A stretch of 64,000 nt of DNA, taken from contig CBDAQP010000003.1 of NCBI GenBank assembly GCA_965199245.1, forward strand, positions 1 to 64,000. Direction: 5' to 3'. The position numbers and the translations under genes were made by a program. Below, in pieces: positions 29,104 to 36,897 of the stretch (its first letter is position 1; each line of letters begins with the position of its first letter). The notes under the pieces are model-generated. The model did no database searches. It was not told the DNA's origin and was given only the letters and a program-made list of their open reading frames with translations. This DNA comes from Carbonatibacter sp965199245 (GTDB taxonomy: Bacteria > Pseudomonadota > Alphaproteobacteria > Kiloniellales > Kiloniellaceae).

Positions 29104-29118
29104 GAACAAAATAAAAAC
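29104..29118 (-). promoter_or_regulatory. Candidate alphaproteobacterial SOS box upstream of lexA
   Basis: On the lexA strand the site reads GTTT-N7-GTTC, seven of eight fixed bases of the alphaproteobacterial LexA consensus GTTC-N7-GTTC. Its place just before the start codon suits autorepression. One mismatch in an AT-rich stretch keeps confidence moderate. Confidence 0.5.
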
Positions 29119-29193
29119 ACAATGCTTTCTAGCCCCAACGAAGCCACACTGTCAAGAGGGTGGCTCCGGGAGGTCATAAATGCGCCCGTGATG

Positions 29194-30945
29194 TTATCTT
29201 GCCTGAACGCTCAAGGTAAATCCATCCCCGTCTTTTTTAAGGGTTGCGGCAGTGTTCAGGGGCAAGGGCCGATTGACAAACCCGTGTCCGAATTGCGCCC
29301 AGCGGAAGACCGGAATATCCAGCTTGTCCGCAAAACGCTGGAGGACAAGGTTGGTGAGCTTGGTATCATGGGGACTATCCCCTGCCTCGTGCTTCAAAAA
29401 CTCACCGAGGATCACGGCCTGGATTTTTTCCATGTTCTCGCTATAGGCAATTTGATCCATCATGCGTTCGAGTTGGTGTTGATTATTGCCGATGCCTTCG
29501 ACAATCAAGCTAAAGGGGCGGTTTGCGGGCTGTAGGGTGGTGCCAAAGGCTGTGGAGAGCAGGGTGAGATTCCCCCCCATCAAAGTCGTTTCAAGCACAG
29601 TAAGCTTGTGAGCCGCCGCATTCATTGGCACTAAACTGTTATAATCTAATGCACGAACACGCCCCATCAATAAATCCGTGACAGATGTAATTGATGTTTC
29701 GTCGTTGATCCGCACACCGTCTTTTTTATCGACCTCCGTACTAAATTCGGCAAGTACACCATGAATGGTTGGCCAGTTCCATTTACTATTCAAAAAGAGA
29801 TGTGCGCCCGTTGCATCACTAAAACCAATCATCGGTTTTTTGATTTTCGGGGGCTGTAAGCCGATCATGCTGGTTAGAAAATTGGTTGTTCCCGACCCAC
29901 CGCGAATGCCCCATACAGCCTTGGAATCAGGGGCACTTAACGCCTCATAAAATTGTTTCAAGCGTTCTGAATCGCTGTTGGAATACCAGAGCGGATCACC
30001 GCCTTTTTCCTGTTGGGCATAGCGCGTTCTGACCTTGAGGCCAATATCATTCAAAACCTGCGTGATATACGTGATATGTGCGGCATTATAGGCCGATGAT
30101 GTCGCAACCAGATCCACAAGGTCGCCTTTTTCTAAGGTCGCCCAGGTTTCACCTGTGAGATCAGCATAATTATAATAGCGATTCACAAACGCAATCAGGT
30201 TGAGGTCATCGGTCAAATCGTCAATTTTCGTTTCGACATTGATGTAATCCAGACCGTGACGCATGGCATAAACAGAATAAGACCCATCGTCTTCGACGTC
30301 CCGGGCCTGGAGCACAGTATTAAAACCGCTATCCTTTGCCGCCATATAGAGGCCGATGTTGGTGGTATAGACAAAATTCCCCGGGTCTTGTTCAGGGTTG
30401 ATATACAATGCCTTCACGCCCTGGGCCGGCTGGCCCCCGGCATCGCGATAGGACAGGACATTATAGGTCGTATCCCGGTTGTTATGTATGGCAAAAACCC
30501 GCCCCGACGATAATAGACCGGAAAGCCATTGGGAAAATTGTACGGTTGCATCCCGTGCCGCATCGGAATAGGGGCCGTATTTTCTGAGTGTCGCCGCGAC
30601 ACCCTCCACACTAAAAATGCGATTGGGATCAAAACTATAGCTTTTGCCCTGCAAGGAAAAACTCACAATCCGTTTGCCCTGATTTTCCAAAACAACGGCT
30701 TTGCCACCGTGTGTGGTAATGATTTTTCGCACCGCCTGGATAGAGACCTGTTCTGAATCATGGGGATGAAAGTAAACCATCCCCCCCGAACGCGTCCCAC
30801 GATATTCCGTGACTTGTAAGCGGGTGTCGCCGAGTTGATAGCTGTGCGTAAGTGTTTGCATTTTTTCGGGTATGCTTGCGTTCGTTGGCGTGACGTAGAA
30901 TAAAGCAGAACAAAGAACAAAAATAAACTGCATAAACTTAGTCAT
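29194..30945 (-). CDS. Exported two-domain peptidase: M14-like domain plus S66 LD-carboxypeptidase
   Basis: A signal peptide (1-24, ending TNAS) sends this 583-residue protein to the periplasm. Residues about 270-583 match S66 LD-carboxypeptidases, which trim the terminal D-Ala from recycled muropeptides: nucleophile Ser376 in GFSDATG, Glu483 in IVEGIG and His554 in GHGFVN. The first half (about 40-260) is not part of S66. It has HDSE (His62, Glu65), DPNR (106-109), IHNN (His154) and VET (Glu238), in the order and spacing of M14 zinc carboxypeptidases or amidases. The S66 assignment is secure; the M14 reading is inferred from motifs. S66 enzymes are usually about 300 residues and cytoplasmic, so both fusion and export are unusual. 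Confidence 0.85.
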   Translation of the reverse strand: MTKFMQFIFVLCSALFYVTPTNASIPEKMQTLTHSYQLGDTRLQVTEYRGTRSGGMVYFHPHDSEQVSIQAVRKIITTHGGKAVVLENQGKRIVSFSLQGKSYSFDPNRIFSVEGVAATLRKYGPYSDAARDATVQFSQWLSGLLSSGRVFAIHNNRDTTYNVLSYRDAGGQPAQGVKALYINPEQDPGNFVYTTNIGLYMAAKDSGFNTVLQARDVEDDGSYSVYAMRHGLDYINVETKIDDLTDDLNLIAFVNRYYNYADLTGETWATLEKGDLVDLVATSSAYNAAHITYITQVLNDIGLKVRTRYAQQEKGGDPLWYSNSDSERLKQFYEALSAPDSKAVWGIRGGSGTTNFLTSMIGLQPPKIKKPMIGFSDATGAHLFLNSKWNWPTIHGVLAEFSTEVDKKDGVRINDETSITSVTDLLMGRVRALDYNSLVPMNAAAHKLTVLETTLMGGNLTLLSTAFGTTLQPANRPFSLIVEGIGNNQHQLERMMDQIAYSENMEKIQAVILGEFLKHEAGDSPHDTKLTNLVLQRFADKLDIPVFRWAQFGHGFVNRPLPLNTAATLKKDGDGFTLSVQAR

Positions 30946-31715
30946 GGCTCTTTTCCCCTATCGTAGATATTCGCACCCTCTCGCGGAGTTTCATACGGTA
31001 TAGCCTATCATTCAAAGTGACCCAAACTTTTTTTGCAGGGCCTGGAGTACCTCTCAAAACCTCCAGCCAAAGCTGGCTGGCAGGAAAACTGCTTTCGAGA
31101 ACCGGAGAGTACCTGACGTATTTGAGGATATCAGGTCGTGCTGCACGCGCACGTCTCCAAGGCAGTTTGACGCTCCGGGCAACGAGGGTCGCTGTTTTTA
31201 GAACGGCGTTGCGCGAATGCGATTTTGTTGCTGGATGATGGTAAATCATGTGTGCGGATTCACCATATCCGGGAAGGTACGCTTTGCGATTCGTCGAAGG
31301 AGATACCGGCACTTGTGCGAGAAGAGTTCGATCTGTATTACTCCCACTCCTGTCGCATTAAGCTGTTGGGTTGATCCTTGTCTTACAGGGCCAGATTGTC
31401 AAAAGACAATTTCAAGAAAATGGCACATATTCTGAAATCAAGTTACTGACAACTCTCCGTATCATCTCAGACGAAAACCTTCGGATTTTTGAGTGAAATT
31501 AAAACAAAAAGAGTGTTTTTATTGCTCATTTGTCGTTTCCTTCGTCATATGAAGAAAGTTTCATCCATCTATTTTCAGGAAATGATACAGGTGATTCTTT
31601 CGCTAAAGTCCCTCAAAAAAATCATCTTTTAAAATTGTTCGGTTGATTTTTTTCAAAAATTTTTTCTGTCTAATATATTGTTTTTATTTTAAAAATCAAA
31701 AAAATAACGAAAATA
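30946..31715. other. Gene-poor stretch between the peptidase gene and the TRAP operon
   Basis: No convincing gene is seen. The first 450 bases have a composition like coding DNA, with short open frames on both strands that match nothing I recognise. A perfect 7-bp hairpin (CCAGCCA/TGGCTGG, about 31069-31086) and a segment at 31161-31203 resembling one at 43317-43356 suggest leftover accessory DNA. From about 31490 the sequence becomes very AT-rich, as expected for the promoter region of the next operon. Confidence 0.5.
31161..31203. repeat. Diverged short repeat, copy A
   Basis: About 42 bases (GGCAGTTTGACGCTCCGGGC onward) match 43317-43356 at roughly 80 percent by eye. Both copies lie in gene-poor sequence at accessory borders. 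The origin is unknown. Confidence 0.5.
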
Positions 31716-31762
31716 GTTATCAAATATAACAGTTATTGACCATATCAATTATATTTGATAAC
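31716..31762 (+). promoter_or_regulatory. Paired palindromic operator sites in the TRAP-operon promoter
   Basis: Two 15-base sites face each other: GTTATCAAATATAAC (31716-31730) and, in reverse complement, GTTATCAAATATAAT (31748-31762). The first is a perfect 5-5-5 palindrome (GTTAT/ATAAC) and the two together form a 14/14 inverted repeat. Centres are 32 bases apart, about three helical turns. A TTGACC (31736-31741) lies between them and a weak -10 overlaps the second site, so binding would block transcription. The MarR gene inside the operon is the likely regulator. Confidence 0.7.
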
Positions 31763-31822
31763 GAAATTAGGAACAGCGATATATGCTGTATGGAATTAAC
31801 AGGGTATTGCGGGGAGAAAACA

Positions 31823-32857
31823 ATGAAGACCTCACGTAGAAATCTATTGGGCATGTTTGTTGCTGTAACAATGTCCGTTGGCGCGTTTGCCGAAGCTTCT
31901 ATTGCAGAAGTAACCTTGCGTTTCCACCACTTCTTGCCGTCGCAAGCCAGTGTGCCAAAGCACATCTTTTCCAAGTGGAGGGCAAAAATTGAAAAAGATT
32001 CTGGCGGTCGTCTTAAAATTCAGGAATTTCCGGCAATGCAACTTGGCGGCAAGCCGCCTGAGTTGATGGATCAGGTAGTCGACGGTGTTGCAGACATCGT
32101 ATGGACTTTGCCGGGCTATACGCCTGGTCGTTTCCCGAAGACTGAAGTTTTTGAACTTCCGTTTACAATGACAAATGCTGAAGCCGTATCACGTGCTTAT
32201 TGGCAGCTTGGTCAAGAAGCCATGCAGGATGATTTTAAAGACATTCACCCTCTCGCTCTTTGGGTTCATGGCCCGGGTGTGATCCACTCCAAAAAGCCGG
32301 TTGAGAAGATTGAAGATCTAAAGGGTCTGAAGCTTCGCGCACCAACACGTATCACGAATGAAATGTTCAAATCCCTGGGTGCCACACCGATCGGTATGCC
32401 AATCCCTGCCGTTCCTGAGGCCCTGTCAAAAGGTGTTGTTGATGGCACGGTAATTCCCTGGGAAGTAACAGCTGCGTTTAAAATCCCGGAACTGGTTAGC
32501 CATCATACGTCATTTGATAACGAGACGCTTTACACAGCGACTTTCATCATGGCGATGAACAAAGATTCATATGCGAACCTGCCTGATGATTTGAAGAAGG
32601 TTCTTGATGCAAACTCTGGCTTGGAAACAAGCGGGCTATTCGGTCAGATGACCCAGTCGCTTGACGCGCCGATCCTGGATAAGACAATAGCACGCGGCAA
32701 CAATATTATAAATATTTCCGGAGATGAGCTCGCAAAATGGAAAACTCAGGTGCAACCGACTGTTGAAAAGTGGGTTAAGGATATGGATACCAAAGGTAAA
32801 GACGGAACCGGTTTGCTGAAACGTGCCAGTGAGTTGATTGCCGAAAATACAAAATAG
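31823..32857 (+). CDS. dctP: TRAP transporter substrate-binding protein (DctP family)
   Basis: This periplasmic protein captures an organic acid and hands it to the DctQM membrane pair. From the ATG at 31823 (preceded by GGGGAGAA) it is 344 residues with a signal peptide (about 1-28) and the DctP fold (LRFHHFLPSQASVPKH, then LKGLKLRAPTRITNEMF). The Arg in LRAPTR is the usual carboxylate contact in the family, so the substrate is expected to be a carboxylate. The gene order points to an aromatic acid. Codon use differs from the core genes, with few GGG codons. Confidence 0.94.
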   Translation: MKTSRRNLLGMFVAVTMSVGAFAEASIAEVTLRFHHFLPSQASVPKHIFSKWRAKIEKDSGGRLKIQEFPAMQLGGKPPELMDQVVDGVADIVWTLPGYTPGRFPKTEVFELPFTMTNAEAVSRAYWQLGQEAMQDDFKDIHPLALWVHGPGVIHSKKPVEKIEDLKGLKLRAPTRITNEMFKSLGATPIGMPIPAVPEALSKGVVDGTVIPWEVTAAFKIPELVSHHTSFDNETLYTATFIMAMNKDSYANLPDDLKKVLDANSGLETSGLFGQMTQSLDAPILDKTIARGNNIINISGDELAKWKTQVQPTVEKWVKDMDTKGKDGTGLLKRASELIAENTK

Positions 32858-32861
32858 CTTG

Positions 32862-33512
32862 GTGAATGCCCATGTCTGTAAAAGGAAGGGGCACTTTTCA
32901 AACTTCCAAAAACTTGGAACTCAAACCTTGGTTTTACTAATTGATCGAATAGCAAAATGGACAGCCATTTTTGGCGGGCTGGTGTTGATGGGGCTGATTT
33001 TCCTGGCTGTCATCAGCATCACAGGCCGCGCCATTAATACAGTCTCTTTATTGCCTGATGTCGTGGAGGTTGTTCCATTTCTCGGTCAAATGAGTGAACA
33101 GATCGGAATTGGCAGTGTGTTCGGTGATTTTGAGATAATCGAGGCTGGTATCGCCCTTGCTATTTTTTCCTTTCTACCCTACTGCCAGCTTCATGGTGGT
33201 CATGCGACGGTGGACATTTTTACATCCTTTCTGCCGCGCAAAATCAACAGATACCTGGTTGCTTTCTGGGATATCGTTTTGGTGAGCGTGATCTTGTTGG
33301 TTTGTTGGCGTCTATATTTGGGAATGATGGGGAAAATGAACGCCAATGAAACAACCATGTTGCTTCAATTCCCTGTCTGGTGGGCATACGCATTAAGTTT
33401 TGTCGCCTCCCTGATCTCCGTATCCGTCAGTTTTTTTGTTGTCATTGCACGTGTTCTTGAGATCGCAACAGGTCGTTCGTACATGCCGAATTCAGAGAGA
33501 GCAGTCCATTGA
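32862..33512 (+). CDS. dctQ: TRAP transporter small membrane subunit
   Basis: DctQ is the four-helix small permease component. It starts most plausibly with GTG at 32862, four bases after the dctP stop, giving 216 residues; a TTG at 32838 would overlap dctP. Four hydrophobic stretches are visible, with the conserved HGGHATVDIF between them. There is a longer than usual periplasmic loop after the first helix. The stop overlaps dctM. Confidence 0.9.
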   Translation: MNAHVCKRKGHFSNFQKLGTQTLVLLIDRIAKWTAIFGGLVLMGLIFLAVISITGRAINTVSLLPDVVEVVPFLGQMSEQIGIGSVFGDFEIIEAGIALAIFSFLPYCQLHGGHATVDIFTSFLPRKINRYLVAFWDIVLVSVILLVCWRLYLGMMGKMNANETTMLLQFPVWWAYALSFVASLISVSVSFFVVIARVLEIATGRSYMPNSERAVH

Positions 33513-34828
33513 GTATGCTGGAAATGGGATATCTGTCTTTCCCGATCCTACTGGTGTTGATTTTCTTACGTGCACCGATTGGACTGGCCATGATTCTCTG
33601 TGGCATTGCCGGGCTGTATTTCTCCATGGGTGGCAATTCGGCAATGTTTATGTCGAAGCTGAAAACGGAAACCTATTCGACGTTTTCCAGTTATTCCCTG
33701 TCGATTATCCCGATGTTTTTGTTGATGGGACAGTTTGCGACGCTCTCAGGTATGTCCGCAAACCTGTTTAAAGCGGCTGAAAGTTGGCTGGGTCACCGCC
33801 GTGGTGGTGTTGCCATGGCAGCAGTGGGGGCTTGTGCCGGTTTTGGTTCGATCTGCGGGTCTTCACTGGCAACTGCTGCGACCATGAGCCGTGTGGCTCT
33901 GCCTGAGTTGCGTAAATATGGATATTCCGGCGGGTTCTCTACAGCAACATTGGCTGCTGGTGGTACGCTTGGAATTCTTATTCCGCCGTCTGTCATTCTG
34001 GTGATCTATGCGATTTTGACCGAACAAAATATTGCCAAACTGTTTTTGGCCGCATTTGTACCGGGTATTTTGGCGGCGATTGGTTACATCATTACGATTT
34101 CGATTTATGTACGCCGTAATCCGAATTCAGCCGGAACGCGTGAGCCGATCCCTTATGCAGAACGTTTTCAGGCTTTGTTTAATGTCTGGCCTGTAATCGT
34201 GGTATTCGGTTCGGTTGTAGGTGGTATCTATTTTGGTTGGTTTACACCGACAGAAGGTGCTGCAGTTGGTGCGGCAGGCACAGGTTTTGCTGCCCTGATT
34301 TCAGGGAACCTGTCATGGAAAATCTTTAAGGAAAGCATCATTACCACAGCAATGGGCACAGCGATGATTTTCTTCATCATACTGGGTGCCAGTTTTTACA
34401 ACAGCTTCCTTGCTCTGACACAAGCCCCACAGGAATTGTCGCAACTGGTTCTCTCTCAAGAGTTCAACCCCTGGACAGTCCTTTGCATCATTTTGGTGTT
34501 CTATCTGGTGTTCGGCTGTTTGATGGACAGTCTGTCCATGATCCTGCTGACTGTTCCGGTCTTTTTCCCGATAATTGCCGATATGGATTTCGGTATGCCA
34601 ACGGAGCATGTCGCTATCTGGTTTGGTATTTTGGTGTTGATCGTTGTTGAAGTCGGTTTGATCACACCGCCAGTAGGTATGAACCTCTTTATTATTAACG
34701 CAATAGAATGCACAACGCCGATTAGCGAGACCTATAAGGCTGTGATGTACTTCGTCGCCTCCGACATTGTTCGCGTCATTATTTTGGGGCTATTCCCTTC
34801 CATCACTCTGCTTTTACTTCCGGGCTGA
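33509..34828 (+). CDS. dctM: TRAP transporter large membrane subunit
   Basis: DctM is the ion-coupled transport channel, about 12 membrane helices in 439 residues. GSICGSSLATAATMSRVALPE and GTLGILIPPSVILVIYA are hallmark segments. The start is either the TTG at 33509, which overlaps the dctQ stop and is spaced well from AGAGAG, or the ATG at 33515. Together with dctP and dctQ it forms a complete TRAP system. Confidence 0.95.
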   Translation: MSMLEMGYLSFPILLVLIFLRAPIGLAMILCGIAGLYFSMGGNSAMFMSKLKTETYSTFSSYSLSIIPMFLLMGQFATLSGMSANLFKAAESWLGHRRGGVAMAAVGACAGFGSICGSSLATAATMSRVALPELRKYGYSGGFSTATLAAGGTLGILIPPSVILVIYAILTEQNIAKLFLAAFVPGILAAIGYIITISIYVRRNPNSAGTREPIPYAERFQALFNVWPVIVVFGSVVGGIYFGWFTPTEGAAVGAAGTGFAALISGNLSWKIFKESIITTAMGTAMIFFIILGASFYNSFLALTQAPQELSQLVLSQEFNPWTVLCIILVFYLVFGCLMDSLSMILLTVPVFFPIIADMDFGMPTEHVAIWFGILVLIVVEVGLITPPVGMNLFIINAIECTTPISETYKAVMYFVASDIVRVIILGLFPSITLLLLPG

Positions 34829-34843
34829 GGAGAAGAATTAACA

Positions 34844-35611
34844 ATGGATATTAAAAATCAAACTGCACTTGTGACCGGTGCTGGTTCCGGGCTTGGGGCG
34901 GCAACTTCCAAAATGCTGGCTGCCCAGGGCGCGAATGTTGCAGTACTTGATTACAATCCAGAAGCTGCGCAGGTTATTGCAAAAGAAATCGATGGTGTCG
35001 CTGTAGGTGCTGATGTTTCTGATGCCGCCGCCGTACAGGGTGCATTTGAAGAAGTAACCCAGGCCCTTGGTTCTGTGCCGCGTATCGTGGTGAACTGTGC
35101 CGGGATCGGTACGGCGGCCCGCATTGTGGGCTGTGAAGGCAAGTTGTCGCTAGATGTATTTGATAAGACGATCAAAGTGAACCTTTATGGCACGTATAAC
35201 GTGATGAGCTATGCCGCACAGTTCATGTTCGATCTCGAACCGGTTAATGACAGCGGCGAAAATGGTGTGATTATCAATACTGCGTCTGTTGCAATCGAGG
35301 ACGGGCAATTGGGCCAAGCGGCATACGCTGCTTCAAAAGGTGCGATCTCTTCAATGGTTTTACCGGCGGCGCGTGAATTTGCCCGTGCAGGTATCCGGGT
35401 GATAGCCATTGCACCGGGCCTGTTTGAAACAGCAATGACTGAAGGTCTGACTGACGACGTTCGCAAAAAAATTACAGAAAGCATCCCATTTCCAGGTCGA
35501 TTGGGAATGCCTGAAGAATACGCGCAACTTGTTTGTGACATTGTCAAAAATAGCTATATGAATGGAACTACCATCCGACTGGATGCTGCTGTTCGTTTGC
35601 CTCAACGCTAA
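34844..35611 (+). CDS. SDR oxidoreductase, 3-hydroxyacyl-CoA dehydrogenase type II-like
   Basis: The 255-residue short-chain dehydrogenase has TGAGSGLG (11-18) for NAD binding and the Ser148-Tyr161-Lys165 triad. The sequence resembles the HSD17B10-type 3-hydroxyacyl-CoA dehydrogenases (NTASVA, AAYAASKG, PGLFETAM). In this operon it would oxidise the 3-hydroxyacyl-CoA formed by the crotonase next door. The exact substrate is inferred from context only. Confidence 0.88.
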   Translation: MDIKNQTALVTGAGSGLGAATSKMLAAQGANVAVLDYNPEAAQVIAKEIDGVAVGADVSDAAAVQGAFEEVTQALGSVPRIVVNCAGIGTAARIVGCEGKLSLDVFDKTIKVNLYGTYNVMSYAAQFMFDLEPVNDSGENGVIINTASVAIEDGQLGQAAYAASKGAISSMVLPAAREFARAGIRVIAIAPGLFETAMTEGLTDDVRKKITESIPFPGRLGMPEEYAQLVCDIVKNSYMNGTTIRLDAAVRLPQR

Positions 35612-35623
35612 GGAATAAAAAAT

Positions 35624-36391
35624 ATGTCTGAAAAATATCTCGATTTCGAAATCGAAGGCGACATTGCGATCCTTTCCATGAACCGCCCGGGCAAGCGTAA
35701 CGCCATGTGCAGCCAGTTGTTGGAAGAAATCGATGCTTTCTTTTCCAAACCTCCTGCTGATGTGAAAGCTGCTATTTTGACAGGTACAGGGGGCCATTAT
35801 TGTTCCGGTCTGGATTTGTCTGAACATGTGGCCCGCGATGCTGAAGGCACCATGCGTCACTCTCGTGGTTGGCATGAAGTAATGAACAAGATCAAATTTG
35901 GCGGTCTGCCTGTGGTTTCTGCCATGATGGGTGCTGTAATCGGTGGTGGTCTGGAATTAGCCGCTTCCACACATATCCGTATTGCTGAACCTTCTACGAT
36001 CTTCCAGTTACCAGAAGGTATGCGTGGTATTTTTGTTGGTGGCGGTGCCTCTGTAAATGTGGGCCGTATTCTTGGTGCTGATCGCATGACAGAAATGATG
36101 CTGACTGGTCGCAAGTATAATGCTGAAGAAGGCTTGGCCTTGGGGCTGACACATTACACAGTTGATGCTGGTAGTGCCATGGATATGGCACGCGAGCTTG
36201 CACGAAAAGTTGCGGACAATGCACCGCTATCGAATTATATCATGATCCAGGCACTGGCCCGTGTGGAAGACATGTCAAAGGCAGATGGTCTCTTTACTGA
36301 AAGTTTGTGCGTTGCCCTGACTCAAACCAGTCCGCATGCCGTTGAAGGTCTCGCTGCCTTCCTGGAAAAACGTGACCCTAAATTCAAGTGA
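35624..36391 (+). CDS. Enoyl-CoA hydratase/isomerase family protein
   Basis: The 255-residue crotonase-fold enzyme acts on an acyl-CoA. Oxyanion-hole segments are HYCSGLDLSE (about 63-72) and GGGLELAAS (about 106-114). The next gene pair includes a feruloyl-CoA-synthase-like ligase, so hydration of an aromatic enoyl-CoA is likely. I cannot tell a plain hydratase from a hydratase-lyase releasing an aldehyde. The last bases overlap the MarR start (GTGA). Confidence 0.88.
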   Translation: MSEKYLDFEIEGDIAILSMNRPGKRNAMCSQLLEEIDAFFSKPPADVKAAILTGTGGHYCSGLDLSEHVARDAEGTMRHSRGWHEVMNKIKFGGLPVVSAMMGAVIGGGLELAASTHIRIAEPSTIFQLPEGMRGIFVGGGASVNVGRILGADRMTEMMLTGRKYNAEEGLALGLTHYTVDAGSAMDMARELARKVADNAPLSNYIMIQALARVEDMSKADGLFTESLCVALTQTSPHAVEGLAAFLEKRDPKFK

Positions 36392-36897
36392 ACCTTGTGA
36401 AGCAAGCCAAGAAAATAAAAAAGCAAGACCCCCGGCAACAGGTCAAGGTTTCAGACAGAATGCTCCGTGAATTCATGGGATACAATATGAAGCGTGCCTT
36501 CAATGTATTTCATGCTGATCTGGCAAGGGTACTGGAGCCGTTTGACCTGAGCATGGTGACTTATTCGGCACTCGTACTGATCGTCGATAATCCCGGTATG
36601 CGCCAATCCCAACTGGCAGATGCGTTGGCGATTGAACGTTCGAACCTGGTTTTGATCGTGGATGAATTGGAACTTCGCGAACTGATCTTTCGCGAACCTT
36701 CCAAAACAGATCGTCGTGCTTATTCCCTGATGACAACCCTAAAAGGTAAACGTATTTGTGAAAAAGCATCTCAAGCAAACAAGGAAAGCGAAGAGCGTCT
36801 GTTGAGGTGTCTTGATCCCGAGATGAAGAAAACCATGCTTGAGGCACTGGAACTGATCAGAAGACCTTCTGCCGGAATGGAAGATGAGACGGACTGA
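36388..36897 (+). CDS. MarR-family transcriptional regulator
   Basis: The 169-residue winged-helix protein begins with GTG at 36388. The core has the MarR pattern: LVLIVDNPGMRQSQLADALAIE (in parts), then RSNLVLIVDELELRELIFRE and the wing DRRAYSLM. MarR repressors of hydroxycinnamate genes (CouR, FerR type) respond to the CoA thioester, and this gene lies directly before a matching CoA ligase. It probably binds the two 15-bp palindromes at 31716-31762, an inference from position. Confidence 0.9.
   Translation: MNLVKQAKKIKKQDPRQQVKVSDRMLREFMGYNMKRAFNVFHADLARVLEPFDLSMVTYSALVLIVDNPGMRQSQLADALAIERSNLVLIVDELELRELIFREPSKTDRRAYSLMTTLKGKRICEKASQANKESEERLLRCLDPEMKKTMLEALELIRRPSAGMEDETD

Noticed and set aside
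29880..29910. RGGSGTT in the S66 domain as a lost nucleophile
   Set aside because: In the P. aeruginosa LdcA sequence as I recall it, the nucleophile is the Ser of GFSD, and this protein has GFSDATG. The triad is therefore complete.
30971..30985. CACCCTCTC resembling the tRNA-Ser 3' end, as a possible attachment-site duplicate for an island ending at 49905
   Set aside because: Only nine bases match and the orientation is opposite to that required for a direct repeat.
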